Shown here: positions 1 through 11,082 of the stretch, one piece after another
Position numbering within the stretch: position 1 is the first letter of the stretch
How the letters are laid out: the number at the start of each line of letters is the position of its first letter
Assembly (NCBI GenBank): GCA_014529385.2
Contig: CM043971.1
Coordinates: 32,755,209 to 32,819,208, forward strand
Reading direction: 5' to 3'
Source of the DNA: Adiantum capillus-veneris
Taxonomy: Eukaryota; Streptophyta; Polypodiopsida; Polypodiales; Pteridaceae
DNA: 64,000 bases
Program-made: the position numbers and the translations under genes
The notes under the pieces: model-generated
Databases searched by the model: none
What the model was told of the DNA's origin: nothing
The model's input: the letters and a program-made list of their open reading frames with translations, nothing else

Positions 1-348
1 TTATCATTTGAAATGAGAAGAAGGCAATTTCCTATACAACTGGTTTTTGCAATGACGCTAAATAAATCCCAAGGACAAAGTATATCAATTAAGTTGGGAA
101 TATATTTATCAACACCAGTATTTAGCCATGGATAACTATATGTTGCATTATCTTGAGCCAATTCTTCAAAATCCATAAGAATTTACTTGGGAGTTGACAA
201 AGATTATACCAAAAAAGACACAACCAATGTTGTCTATGAAGAAATATTGGAATTAAGAAATAAACGAACTAAAAGAGGTAGACATTTTTTTAATGTCCAT
301 TTAAACTTAAAAATATTAAACATACTAAATAGCAAAATAGCAAAATAA
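1..348 (+). pseudogene. Helitron helicase C-terminus, decayed
   Basis: One frame read from base 1 gives the C-terminal part of a PIF1/RecD-like Helitron helicase. [14 protein letters not shown] is the conserved helicase block that precedes the final motif, and it is followed by [10 protein letters not shown] and LYVALS, matching the usual ending of a superfamily-1 helicase of Rep/Hel proteins. The frame ends at TAA 346-348. Two internal stops occur, one after FSHG (TAA, where Gln is expected) and one after LYVALS (TGA, where Arg is expected). Both are explained by C-to-T changes, typical of decay of methylated DNA. The Rep domain and the rest of the helicase would lie left of the window. Identification of the family is firm; the copy cannot make a functional protein. 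Confidence 0.85.
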
Positions 349-719
349 AAATTGAACATAAAAAGCATTAAAAGAAATTTCTTGAATCGCGTGCTAATTT
401 CAATCAATGTTTAGAGGGAATGAGCTACATATTGTCAAGCTAAGATTTCAAGGAATTGTGACTTGAACTAAGAAGCATAAAGCAATCATTTGCCTTTTAA
501 AAAAATTCAACTATACTTGCAAGTAGAAAGCATGGTGTTATGTAGAACTTGAATATAAAATCAATTCACCTTGATACATATACTCTAAAGTTGTTCAAAA
601 TTTATTTAGTTTTGTAGTGCTATATATATGTCAAATTTTGATACTTTTGAAAGCACAACATAAAACATTATTAAACAAACATTGCATACATTATCTCCTA
701 TTAATGTTTATATTTCCAT

Positions 720-748
720 CCCGTCTGAAAGACGGGTTTTCACACTAG
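720..748 (+). terminator. Helitron 3' hairpin and CTAG terminus
   Basis: CCCGTC (720-725), loop TGAAA, GACGGG (731-736) forms a 6-bp stem. TTTTCACA then leads to CTAG at 745-748, followed by T749. This is the hairpin-plus-CTRR signature that ends rolling-circle replication in Helitrons. Confidence 0.85.
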
Positions 749-894
749 TAGTACAAGTAATAAATAGTGTCATCTGCCATTATAGCTTTGCAAACTGCAT
801 CTCAACAATCACCTAAGGTGGCCTTAGTATATAAGGCACCTAGGCCATTTGTAATAGAATCTTTTGAAGATAACGTTACTCAGTTTTGTGTGGA

Positions 895-941
<47 letters not shown>

Positions 942-1491
942 GTGAGCTTTATGCATTGACTACACCTTGCTCCCTCCACCGATCCATGACTCGACAACAC
1001 CAACACGGTAGCCTCAAGGATAGCTATGCGCTCATATCCAACATGCGACACAATGTGCACGACATGAGTCCGTCCACCTACGAGCCAAAATTGGTCATAA
1101 GTACCTGTAGCAATGTTCATTTTTTATGATCAAGTATGATGTCTTCTATCGCAATCTTGGTTGATAGGATTAGAGTTAGGATTTTTGTTGTAGAATCTTA
1201 TGGTAGGTGTATCCTCGTGAGGGGATGGTATCCATTGCATTTCGTGCGATTTGACATGTTTTAGGGGTATTTGGAGATTATATGAGTGATCGCAGACTAG
1301 GTGTAGTTGCAGAGCTAGATAGACTCTGATTGACTTGCACATTAGCGAGTGTGTATACATAGGACGGTCCTAGCCTAATAAGCTCACATGATTGTCATGC
1401 ACTTACTGTATCATTTTTGTCCTCGGATTGACATTATGTTGATCTAGGATGTATTGTAGCACTTTTGTGGTGATGTGATATCCCTGCAACA
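749..1491 (+). repeat. Probable 5' LTR remnant and unclassified DNA
   Basis: The right edge ends in ...CCTGCAACA at 1491 and is followed at once by a primer-binding-site match, so at least the distal part should be LTR sequence. I could not find the left end of this LTR. The stretch 749-900 shows nothing recognisable. Confidence 0.4.
900..938. repeat. (GA)n microsatellite
   Basis: About 19 uninterrupted GA units. Similar GA tracts recur inside the LTRs further right, but here no LTR context is recognisable. Confidence 0.95.
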
Positions 1492-1492
1492 T

Positions 1493-1510
1493 TGGCACTG
1501 CTGCCAGGGA
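1493..1510 (+). other. Primer binding site, tRNA-Asp type
   Basis: TGGCACTGCTGCCAGGGA resembles the plant Athila/Tat primer site TGGCGCCGTTGCCGGGGA, which pairs with the 3' end of tRNA-Asp. It lies one base after an LTR-like CA end. The minus-strand element at 11,062-11,081 has a related site. Confidence 0.6.
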
Positions 1511-1925
1511 CACGAGACCTTCTTAAGTAGGAAGGCCTATTACACTCGTGTGATAGTAAGCATACTTTAGAATTGGTTAGAGAGATCATTTCATTTCAGA
1601 GAGAATCCAGAAGAGGATATCATGTGATCAAGAGGATAGCCAGGGAGCGTGTGACTCGATTGGGCCAGAAACCAACAGACAACTAGGATTTGGACAATAC
1701 TTCAACCCCAAATCATTAGAAGAGGAAAATCTCAAACAGATTGATCACCATCAAGGATTAAAGTTGCCAACCAAAACCAAATATGACAAAGTCTGACCAA
1801 ATCATTCCATAACTTGGGAGGGAAAACTTGAGATACACTTGTCCAAATTTGAAATAGCTTCACTCGTGCGTTAGGATATGCTATAGGAACATGTACCCCA
1901 AGTTTCACCCCAACTGGCTCTTGAA

Positions 1926-1943
1926 CATGGATCACAATCCATG
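1926..1943 (+). other. Leader hairpin 1 (stem 7, loop CACA)
   Basis: CATGGAT, loop CACA, ATCCATG: a perfect 7-bp stem with a 4-base loop, about 430 nt after the primer site. Its loop is complementary to the TGTG loop of hairpin 2. Confidence 0.7.
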
Positions 1944-2196
1944 ACCCCCTGCAAGATTTCTAGACCAAACTCATACCATCAGATCCCAAATGCCAAGACT
2001 AGACTAATCCTAACGTTTCAAGTTATTTGAGCTTCAAAACCCTTGCCAAAATTCCAAAATCTTCTAAGTTTAAGAAAAATCTAAAAAGTGGCATGAATTT
2101 CCAACCAATGATCCAAATTAAAAAATAAGTGAATCATAGCATCCCCCAAGCATGCTTTATCAGATGGTATCACTAGAATTTTTATATGTGTTCCAA

Positions 2197-2214
2197 CATG
2201 GATTGTGATCCATG
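2197..2214 (+). other. Leader hairpin 2 (stem 7, loop TGTG)
   Basis: CATGGAT, loop TGTG, ATCCATG: the same stem as hairpin 1, with a loop complementary to it. It lies 271 nt downstream. Confidence 0.7.
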
Positions 2215-3109
2215 ACCCCTCGAGTCAAAACTGACATCTAACCACATGATCTACTGCATGTAGTTGTCCTAAATGTACTGGTGAAGTCTGGTCAAGTTTG
2301 GACTTGTTTTGATCAAGTTATGCTCATTTTTCATTTTATGGTCAAGTTTACGTTTTTTTTACTTTTTGACAACTTCTTTGGGAAATTTTTGGAGCTAATT
2401 GAAGGATTTTTTTATGATATAAACCCTTGCAGATGGCCAAGAAAGGAGTGGGAGGCTCCCCCCTACCATGCAGTGGAGATATCATCAAATGACAAAGCTC
2501 ACATCTTAGAGAAGAAGCTAGCAAAGATACCAGAAAATGTCTTTATTGGAAGGTTTTAAGCAGTGGATGGCACTGAAGTAAAGACAACCATCTTCCCAAA
2601 AGTACTTTGGACTTTACACCAGCAACAAGAATTCATATAAGGTACTAGATGTCTATAAATGGATACCTTTTTCAGATTTCTACCATGGGGTACAAATTTT
2701 GAGAGAACCCACGAGCTGATGAGCTCGATTCAATACAACGGTGAGGCTATATTGATGAACAAAGATTGGGAGAATATGAAGTTTCAAATCACAACCAACC
2801 TTATCAAATTATTCAATCATATCAAAGACAACCAAAAACTTTCAACCTTCAGAACACTATATGGTTCATACTCTACGTGGGGTAATAACATAGATGCGCA
2901 ATGTCCCAGATCTCACTTGTCGAATGTTGGTAAAAATTGCCAAAATGCTTATCGCTTGCATCACTGCATTTGAGGACATTGAGGTAGTAGAACACCCATG
3001 ACAATTGTTCTTAGAGGGCACATGTTGGAATATGGAGATGGACACTTATCTTTATGAAAGTTTTATGAGTTTTGGAGAGTACGACTGAGAGCGACTACTC
3101 TCGCGTACT

Positions 3110-3645
3110 TTATAATCAATCTATCTTGAGTCTGGTAATCTAATTTAGATTCCAAATCTTGCATTGTGCTCCTTGTCTACTGGTCTTTCATTTAAGAGTA
3201 ATCATTGTCAATTTTGTTGTGGTATGCAACTACGTGTTAGTAAGCTAAATTTGCTATTTTGAGTGCTTTAATGGTTTTTTTTATGTTTTGACCATAGGAG
3301 AGTGTTCCTAGACCATAGGGTGCCCTGTCTGGTATGCCTTGTTGCAGTTTTTAGGACCTTGATCATGATGGATTGTGATTTTGATACCTCATTGAACTGC
3401 GACCAAACTTGGTAGGATATGCATCTAGGTGTTTTAGACCTCCTTCTATAGTTTTGTAGCATTTGGACTCCATTTGAGTGTCAAAATGGCATGACAACTG
3501 AGTGATGTGACATAGAACATAAGCAATTTTCCAAATTTGAGAGTGATAGATTTGCTAGTGCGATAGATGGCTATGTTTCGTAGGTTCACTTTTTGAGGTT
3601 GACACCCTCAAAGAGTCTTTGTGTACCATCCGAGTCGCTTCCCTG
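3110..3645 (+). repeat. Partial LTR, Tat/Athila-like family
   Basis: This stretch matches, in reverse complement and with many differences, the part of the minus-strand LTR at about 11,150-11,690. Shared blocks include GATTGTGATTTTG, TTTTAGGACCTTGATCATGA and GAGTCGCTTCCCT. Its right end loses the match after GAGTCGCTTCCCT, and copia sequence begins there. It may be the 3' LTR of the element whose primer site is at 1493, now truncated. The two copies lie in opposite orientations. Confidence 0.7.
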
Positions 3646-3654
3646 AGTGATGCA

Positions 3655-6476
3655 ATAGGAAAGGTCACGTTCGTCTTGGCAATGATTTTGCTTGCGACAT
3701 AGTTGGTGTCGGTGATGTGCAGCTCAAATTTCAGAATGGTTCTTCATTCATGCTCAAGAATGTGAGACATGTGCCGAAGCTTACCAAAAGCTTGATTAGT
3801 ACAGGACAATTGGATGACGCAGGATATTACTACACATTTGGTAATAGTTCGTGGAAGATTACCAAAGGTTCTTTAGTGGTAGCACATGGTTCAAAGTCTA
3901 AGACTTTGTACATGCTACATGTATCCAATGTTAAAAACCATGTAATTTGTGTAATCGAGTAGCCAACAATGTTTCTTTGTGGCATCGTCAGTTAGGACAA
4001 GTGTCTCAAAAGGGAAAGTGTGGGTATATCCTCTCAAGAAGAAGGATGAAGTTCTTTCAAAATTTCACAATTTTGTGGCATTAGTGGAGAATCATTCTGG
4101 CAAGAGAGTCAAGTGCTTAAGGTCAGACAATCGTTGTGAGTATGTCACTAAAGCCTTTCAGAATTTTTGTGATTCCAAAGGCATCAAAAGAGAGTTGATT
4201 GCTCCATATAACTCTCCACAAAAGGGCGTTGTTGAGAGGATGAGATGTACCGTACAAGAGAAGTTATGTAGCATGTTGTCTAATGCAGAGTTACCTGATG
4301 GATTTTAGACGGAAGCGTCCATAACTGCTATCCATCTTATTAATAGATCTCCTAACAAGGCTTTAAATGAGAAGGTACCTGAAGAGCTTTGGTCTGGGAA
4401 GCCACCTTCTTACAAATATCTTAGAGTCTTTGGCTTGCTGTGAAGCGTATTTCCATTGTTCAAAGGATTTTCGCAGCAAGTTGGCTCCTAAGTCAAAGAA
4501 ATTCATATTTCTTGGCTATGGAAATCTTGGCAAGATGGGATTTCGGTTATGGGATCCTGAAGCTAAAAATATAGATCGCAGCAATGACGTATACTTCAAT
4601 GAAGAAAAAATGCATAAGAAGCCTCTGCATATAGTGGAGGTCAGGAGAGTTATTTTCCAAGAAGATGGAATTATCCACAATAGGGCTGAAGTGCCTAATG
4701 TCAGACAACAAGGATAGAATCCTCTTGTAGTACAGGATGTTGTTGAGGGACAACCGGCTCAAGCAGTTATTAGAAGGTCTACAAGAGTTTCAAGGCCTCC
4801 TAATAGATTTACTCCCTCATTGGACTACATTGTGTTGACAGATTGCGGAGAGCCTTCCTGCTATAAGGAAGCCATGTCAATGGATGACAAGGCATACTGG
4901 AAGAAAGCTATGCAATTACAAATGGACTCGTTGCACAAGAATCAAACTTGAAAGTTGGTTCGATTGGCTAAAGGTAAAAAGGCATTACCATGCAAATGGG
5001 TGTACAAGCAAAAAATTACACCTCATGATAATAAACCCAAGTGCAAGACACAACTTGTTGCTAAAGAATTTAAGCAGCAGCAGGGTATTGGCTTTGATGA
5101 GATCTTTTCTTCGGTTGTCAAGATGACCACTCTACGGTGTCTACTTGCCTTGGTTGCTAAAGACAACATGAAAATTGACCATATGGATGTCAAGACGGCG
5201 TTCTTGCATGGTGATCTTCAAGAAGAAGTTTATATGCAGCAGTCATAAGGTTTTTTTGAGAAGGGCAATGAAGACTTGGTGTGTCAATTAGAAAAGACTC
5301 TTTATGGTCTAAAACAGTCATCAAGGGAGTGGTATTGTAAATTCTACTCATTCATGCTCTCTCAAGGCTACAAACGTAGCGATATGGACCATTTCCTCTA
5401 CACTAAGCGAGCTAAAGATGGTAGTTTTCTGATTTTAGTCCTTTATGTGGATGATATGTTAATTGGTGGGAAATGCACGGATGAGATTTTAGCCTTGAAG
5501 TCAGAGTTACATGCAAACTTTTGGAATGAAAGCCATGGGTGAAGCAAGCCATATCCTTGGCATGCGCATTAAGCGAGATAGATGCAAGAAATTGATCTAT
5601 TTGTCTTAATCTAAGTACATTGCTAAAGTGCTCAAGCATTTCAACATGGAGAAGGGGAAGGCATTGATTACTCCATTGACTCCATATGTGAAACTTTCTA
5701 AGAACAATTGCCCTAAGTATAAAGAGGAAAAGGCTGAAATGGCCCAAGTGCCTTATTCATCTGCAGTTGGGAGTTTGCTACACGTCCTGATATTGCTTTT
5801 GCAGTGGGAGTTGTTAGCAGATATAAGTCAAATCCAGGCAAGAAACATTTGGGAGGCAGTGAAAGGGGTTATGCAATATTTGAATGGTACAAAAGACATG
5901 TGCATTTGCTTTGGAAGAAAGGAAGCATGTGTAATGGGTTACATGGATGTAGATTATGCAGGAGACTTGGACAAGAGAAGTTCCACTTCAGGCTATGTTT
6001 TTGAATTCACTGGAGGTGCAGTTTCATGGTAATCTTGTTTGCAAGATTGTGTTACCTTGTCTACTACAAAGGCTGAATATGTTGCAGCTTCAGAAGCTTG
6101 CAAGGAAACTGTATGGCTTGTTTGGCTAGTGGGAGACTTGGGAATCAATGTTGAGATGCCTGTGTTACATTGTGATAGCCAAAGTGCTATACAAAAGGCA
6201 AAGAATCTAGTGTTTCATGCAAAGAAAAAGCATGTGGATGTGAAGTATCACTTCATTCGTGAGGTGCTTGAGGACAAACGATTGCAGCTTGCCAAGATTC
6301 ACACCACTAAGAATCCTGCTATCTTCTGACAAAGGGCTTACCTTCAGAGCGATTTGCACATTGTCGGGCACTCATGGGCATTGGGTAGATGATCATGGTC
6401 ATTTACCTATATTGTATGTATGTATAAATACATTGTCACCCCAGCTTAAAGGCACATTGTCCTTTAAGTGGGAGGT
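3655..6476 (+). pseudogene. Ty1/copia polyprotein, broken
   Basis: Fragments of a copia gag-pol appear in family order. Protease C-terminal region: from about 3660, including LKNVRHVPKLTKSLIS. Integrase: 3990-4310, with LRSDN and GVVERM giving the second Asp and the Glu of the catalytic triad; the gag-pre-integrase domain and first Asp are deleted at about 3985. Reverse transcriptase: 4950-5540, with MDVKTAFLHGDL and LYVDDML. RNase H: 5890-6330, with DVDYAGDLDKRSSTSGY and LSTTKAEYVA. At least four stops or frameshifts (for example near 4306, 4950, 5247 and 5520) break it. The gag domain and the catalytic Asp of the protease are missing. It cannot be functional. Its order and its 3' LTR start match the copia at 31.4-37.4 kb, so they are related. 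Confidence 0.9.
6463..6476 (+). other. Copia polypurine tract
   Basis: TAAGTGGGAGGT lies directly before the LTR start TGTTGGGG. The same AAGTGGGAGGT sits before the 3' LTR of the second copia element (31,839-31,850, minus strand). This is the priming site for plus-strand synthesis. Confidence 0.8.
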
Positions 6477-6685
6477 TGTTGGGGTGTTAAAGCCCAATGT
6501 GCCACGCCTGAGTGTTGGGCGGTCGGTAACCGAGAACTAACACTGACCATTCATTCTACATAGAACAATAAGGACTCATAACCCTAATACTAGTGTGTTT
6601 GGAGTCCACCCAAAAACCTTTGTCTCATCTCCTCTTCTCTCTTCTCCATTGATGCACACACACACGCTCTCGCATGCGCACTTCA
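6477..6685 (+). repeat. Copia 3' LTR
   Basis: Starts TGTTGGGGTGTTAAAG, like the second copia LTR (TGTTGGGTTAAAGG). The right end is placed at ...CGCACTTCA because the related LTR also ends in a CA-rich stretch. The exact end is uncertain, and no 5' LTR of this copy remains in the window. Confidence 0.6.
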
Positions 6686-7379
6686 TGTATCTCTTAAGAC
6701 TTGGCCTCGTCTGTTGTGTTTGATACTACCCTTGTATCTAGTGGAGTTTTGTTTTCTAGTTTCATTGATTTGCTCTTTCCTTGTGCACATTTTCGTCCTC
6801 CTTTTGAGATATCGACACCACTTGTTTGGGAATATTCATTGTTTTTGGGTGCATTAGGGCTTGGGCTGCCTCTATGAGCCGTTTGCACATTTTGAATCTT
6901 TTCGTCTCAACTTTTGGGTGCGGATACAGCAACAATCTTTGCTCTAAGGTTTGGTTGTTTTTTACCCTTGCCTCGTAGGCTTGAAACATGGAATCCAATG
7001 TTTCCAGTACCTTATCTACTAGGACTGAACTCCTAATTAAGTTTTTTATAGTTTTTCTTTCTCAACTTTTCCTTTGTTTTCTTGTTTGCACTTGAGTTTT
7101 TTCTTTAGTTTGTTGTAGTTTTGTCTCCAAGGATATCTTTTCCCTTAGCTTTTTAAATTTCATTTTATTTATTTTCCAAGATTTCCTTTAAGTTCTTATC
7201 GTTACTCTCTCAAATTCATTTTGTTCCGAGATTTTTGGTCCATCTTCTATAGGCATGTTTCTTGTTGCTTCGTGGACTCAAGCTCTAGTCATTACATTGA
7301 CAGGAACTATCGGCTCAAACTCATATCCACTTGAACAAGGCAAACCCCCAATGACATTCACAATTGCATTTCCCTTATT

Positions 7380-7530
7380 TTTTGGATTCTTTGGGCAGTG
7401 ATGGATCCGGTAATCTTTTCCACAACCCTCAAAACCCAAATATTTTCATTCTCTCACCCTTGTGTGGAAAAACTCCTACCCAATAATTACCTCCACATTC
7501 ATAGCAAGGAACTTTCGGTTGAGCGGCTAG
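7380..7530 (-). pseudogene. gag zinc knuckles (two CCHC-like)
   Basis: Minus-strand translation shows VPCYECGGNYWVGVF, then in another frame GCGKDYRIHHCPKN: two CCHC-type nucleic-acid-binding knuckles in tandem, as in Tat/Athila gag. The expected His of the first knuckle is replaced by Tyr, and a frameshift separates the two. Downstream on the same strand a lysine- and glutamine-rich tail continues to about 6700. Confidence 0.65.
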
Positions 7531-8289
7531 TGGTGCTACAATTGGTTGTCTTGTCCTGGGAGGATATCCTTTACGTTTGTAGTTTTGGTTTGCTATGAAC
7601 ATGAATATGTTTTCATCTATTGTATAAGTTTTTTCGTAGGTTGAACCACATATGAAGGTTTTGTAGCCTCAGATGCACTTACGCAAAAAGGACAATCCTC
7701 ATTTGTATATGTCACTGCTTCAGGCTCTCTCCCGTAAGTTTCCACTAGCTCTTCGTAATAAGCGGTTGATGGCAACAATTTTTGACTAGTGAGTGGTGCT
7801 ATCAGTTGCATATATCAAAGAATAGCTCTATTTTCTTGAGGTAAAGGGGATTTTTGGCCCAACACAGGTTGTGGTTCATTTCCCTCTTGTGATACATTGT
7901 TTGGTCCTATGTGGTACCTCGATGGTGGTCACAAAGGTTGCACCTTTGGAGGTCCATATGGCCTTTCCCTTACATGATTTTGATTATAAAAGCACTCACT
8001 TGTCTCATGTTTGGTGTATGTTTGTTCAATTGCATACCATTGCAAAGCTCTTGGTACATTTGCTACTTGTGGCAGTTGTTGTCATAAATTTGGATTTGTC
8101 GATAGGCTTGATTCATCTTTCGGATGTCTGATTCATCCTTCGGATCACTTCCTCAACCACTTGATCTACATTTGGTGTGATTGAAGTAGAAGCACTGCAT
8201 TTTTTTGATGACTCTTGAAGAGGCACTGTTGGTAGTGGTGTTGGTGTCTTTCGATACCTATCCATAAGTCTTGCAATTGTCAACTAAAT

Positions 8290-9054
8290 ACAACACTTCT
8301 CTAGTGACCTGCTCAAATATGGTGCATGCCTTCAAGTGCAAATCTTTCTTGAGAGTTTCATTGCTCAATCCCTCTATGAAGAGAACTGACAATCTTTCAT
8401 CTTACACGGCAACTCTCTCATAGGACATCTCTCAATATATTGCTTGAACCAAAGCGAAGCTTCCTTCACCTTTTCGTTCTCCTTTTGCTTAAAGACGTAG
8501 AATTGGGAAACTATATTGTTCTTGATCCCCCTTTTTGAGAATTCTTCAGCAAACTCTCATAGAAGTTGCTCGATATTTGAAAAATCTTTGTTATTCACTG
8601 GTTGGAACCAAGTCAATGATGCTCCTTCTAAGGTTAGTCCAAATCCCTCGTACTAAGTGTGTAAATTTGTGACTTATTTAGCTCTTAAGACTTGCTTAAA
8701 AAGTGAAACATGTGCATATAGATCCCTTGACCCATTGTGCTTTTTTGCCACACATTTTGCCACTTGAGATGGTCACATTCTTCATGTTTTGACTACAATT
8801 CTTATTATTCTAGGCTCTCCTAAAACAACATCTCTCGCTTCATATTCACCATTAGGAACTCTGATGGGAGTTCTCTCCATGGTTCTCTCCTCAGGTCGCA
8901 TATCTCTAGCTTCAGTCCAAGTGTTTGGAATCACCATAGTATGGATAGTGTTTGGAGAGTCATTGCCCTGATACGTGGTCATTGGAACCCTAGAACTCAA
9001 GGATCCCATAGGTCTAGGTACAAAAAAGTATTTTCGATTAAAAGAATATTTCAC
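8290..9054 (-). pseudogene. Gypsy gag (Retrotrans_gag type)
   Basis: The minus strand reads GSRDLYAHVSLFKQVLRAK, then GFGLTLEGASLTWFQ, EFAEEFSKRGIKNN, FKQKENEKVKEASLWFKQY and, after a frameshift, LFIEGLSNETLKKDLHLKA. These are the successive helical blocks of a plant Ty3/gypsy capsid protein of the Tat/Athila type. The likely N-terminus is the Met at 9054, where an open frame of 90 codons precedes the core. At least three stops and one frameshift inactivate it. Confidence 0.75.
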
Positions 9055-9164
9055 TCTAGTTGTATCAGGACTTGCTCTTGCAGGTTTTGGCTCTACTCTA
9101 AGACAATTGGTCTATGGGTGCTAGGAGTGACATAGTACTAATGAAGGGGTCCTCCAAAGTATGT

Positions 9165-9780
9165 TTATCTTTCCAACTCCTTGCGAACTACTGCACAGTA
9201 CCTCCATCCATACTTATCAAGCATTTTCACTTGAGTATATTTTCCCTCTTTGTATGTAAAACCATACAAGCATTTTTGCTTTGATAACTCTCCAGTGCTA
9301 GGCTTGCCACACTTGTAATAGATCACTTTCTCTCCATTGTTGTACTTGTACAAACCCACTTGTGTATTATCCGGGTTGACTCGAGTTTCTATATTAACCC
9401 TCCTAAGCTTCACATTAGGAATGTTCAGCTTTGGTAGATTGTCTTTAGGCTCGACATCAACCTTATTCTTGGTGCTTGTTAAATTCCATTTGTCCACAAT
9501 ATAGGGATTCTACACAACTAAGTACATAGTACATAGTACCCGCATTATCAAATTATCGGTCATCGTTGTAGTCCATAGGCACTATATCCTTGAACTCACT
9601 AGGTCTTTCTTCTAACTTCACACAGTAGCGATTGACACCGTCTTTGTAAGTTTTTGCACCCTGTTCATTTTCGAATTGATACTTCAAGTACAATAGTTTC
9701 ATGGTTGGTATAGGTTGGGATGGTCATGCTCCCATAGTTGTTCCGTCTTTGAAACTCACACTCTTGAACCCTTCGGCCAT
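9165..9780 (-). pseudogene. Extra ORF upstream of gag, unknown
   Basis: Between the leader and gag the minus strand has a protein-like stretch. It begins at about 9780 (MAEGFKSVSFKDG), shows YKDGVNRYCVKLEERPSEF and, after breaks, an open frame 9497-9165 with YNNGEKVIYYKCGKPS and ending near DKYGWRYCAVVRKELER. It repeats a pattern of KDG/NGEK turns and Tyr-rich strands, and has a Cys pair. I recognise no domain. An ORF before gag is a known feature of Tat/Ogre-type gypsy elements, which is the best context clue. It is interrupted by stops at about 9727 and 9550. Confidence 0.5.
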
Positions 9781-10205
9781 GTAGGTGTAAGATCACTCTG
9801 AGGACGTATCAGAAAGACTCTTCTAGAATGGGCTCTAAGGTTGGAAAAGGTCCTTGGTTGACACTCTTTTGAGTCAAAATGTGACTAACCTGGTCTCCTT
9901 TAGTAGGGTTTCTACTCTAATGTAGTCTACCTTATCGTAAATACATCAAGAAAACACTATTGCAAACCCCTAAACTGTTACCTCATCCAATTTTTTTAAT
10001 AGAAAGCAATTTGAGTTGCACACTCTAGCTCTTGAAATGTGTCAAAATCTGAAGTAGACAAAATTTTATCGCACTTTTGGCAAAAAGATCTTATTTTTCT
10101 TGCAAAATCCACAAATCGAGTCCAAATTCAACTTTGGAAAGACTGCTCTGATCCTTATCACTAGCTCTAATGGTACAAGTCTGAGCTCAATCTTTGACAA
10201 AGAAA

Positions 10206-10223
10206 CATGGATCGTGACCCACG
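10206..10223 (-). other. Leader hairpin 2 of minus-strand element
   Basis: On the minus strand CGTGGGT, loop CACG, ATCCATG: the same hairpin with two changes that leave G-T/U pairs in the stem. It lies about 320 nt downstream of hairpin 1. Confidence 0.6.
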
Positions 10224-10524
10224 TACCTTTGTGTCGTCAGAACTTGCTAAAACTTGGTACACAGCTTGCCCTTGGTCTATTGATATTTTAGCATGAAACT
10301 TGGTCAGCAAATTGCCTATACCTTGTAGAGGTCAATTTCCATCCCTTTTTGAATTTGGATCTCTGTAAGTTGAAAACCCCCAAATTTTGATCAATTTTTC
10401 AAGCTTTTATAGGTTTTTACCAATTTCTTGATTTTGAGTGAATTTTTTATGTCAATTTATTCCCAAAATGGAAAGCACTCTTGACCCATTGGTATTAGTC
10501 TCTGCTCAAACTGTGAGAGAGGTA

Positions 10525-10542
10525 CATGGATTGCGATCCATG
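10525..10542 (-). other. Leader hairpin 1 of minus-strand element
   Basis: On the minus strand CATGGAT, loop CGCA, ATCCATG, about 530 nt after the primer site. Same stem as the plus-strand copy at 1926. Confidence 0.7.
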
Positions 10543-11061
10543 TTCCTCCACCGAACAAGATGAAACTTTCTAGTTTTCTTCTCGTGAGTTTGTTAATCCC
10601 CTTTTGCACCAAATTTTTTAGTTTTGATTAGCTTTCAAGCTTTGACCATCAAATTTCACCATTTTCAGAGTTATGGTCTCTTTTACCAAAAAATTAGTTT
10701 TTGATAATTTTTGCCACGAACTTTCCAACCCAATTTGATGGTGATATTTGCTACTTAACCTACTCCTAGGTACTAAAATGAATCTATAAACAAAAATTGA
10801 CAGAACAACAAGGTGAAGTGGATGGTGGAACAGTACTTTCAAAGCATCGAGAAAAATGCAGAATGAAATGCTGTTAGTATCTCACTCACAACTCTCTCTG
10901 TCTATACAGAGTAGATCTAGCAAGTCCCCGACTTCTACCCTCTACCAAGCACTAAACCCCGTATCTAACTACTTGACTGCTAAGGTGTAAAGGGAATGGG
11001 TAGCAATATCTATAGAAGAGAAGGCTACTACTACAACTAGGTCGCTTACCACCTAAGAATC

Positions 11062-11081
11062 GCTCTCCAAAAACAGCGCCA
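11062..11081 (-). other. Primer binding site, tRNA-Asp type
   Basis: The minus strand reads TGGCGCTGTTTTTGGAGAGC starting one base after the LTR end, close to the Athila/Tat site TGGCGCCGTTGCCGGGGA. Its position against a TG...CA LTR supports the call. Confidence 0.7.
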
Positions 11082-11082
11082 A

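Larger units (their letters stand above)
1..748 (+). mobile_element. Helitron, 3' part including terminus
   Basis: The helicase remnant at 1-348 is followed by about 370 bp of AT-rich non-coding DNA and then a typical Helitron 3' end: a short GC-rich hairpin 8 bases before CTAG, with T as the next base. Helitrons insert between A and T and leave no target duplication, which fits. The 5' end lies outside the window, so the total length is unknown. Confidence 0.8.
1511..2991 (+). mobile_element. Leader and internal remnant of plus-strand gypsy element
   Basis: Sequence after the primer site carries two palindromic hairpins (1926-1943, 2197-2214) that also occur, at similar distances from the primer site, in the minus-strand element at 6.7-12.0 kb. 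Short open frames at 2281-2559 and 2659-2973 have plausible amino-acid composition but match no family I know. They may be pieces of an element protein. No protease, reverse transcriptase or integrase motif is visible. Confidence 0.45.
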
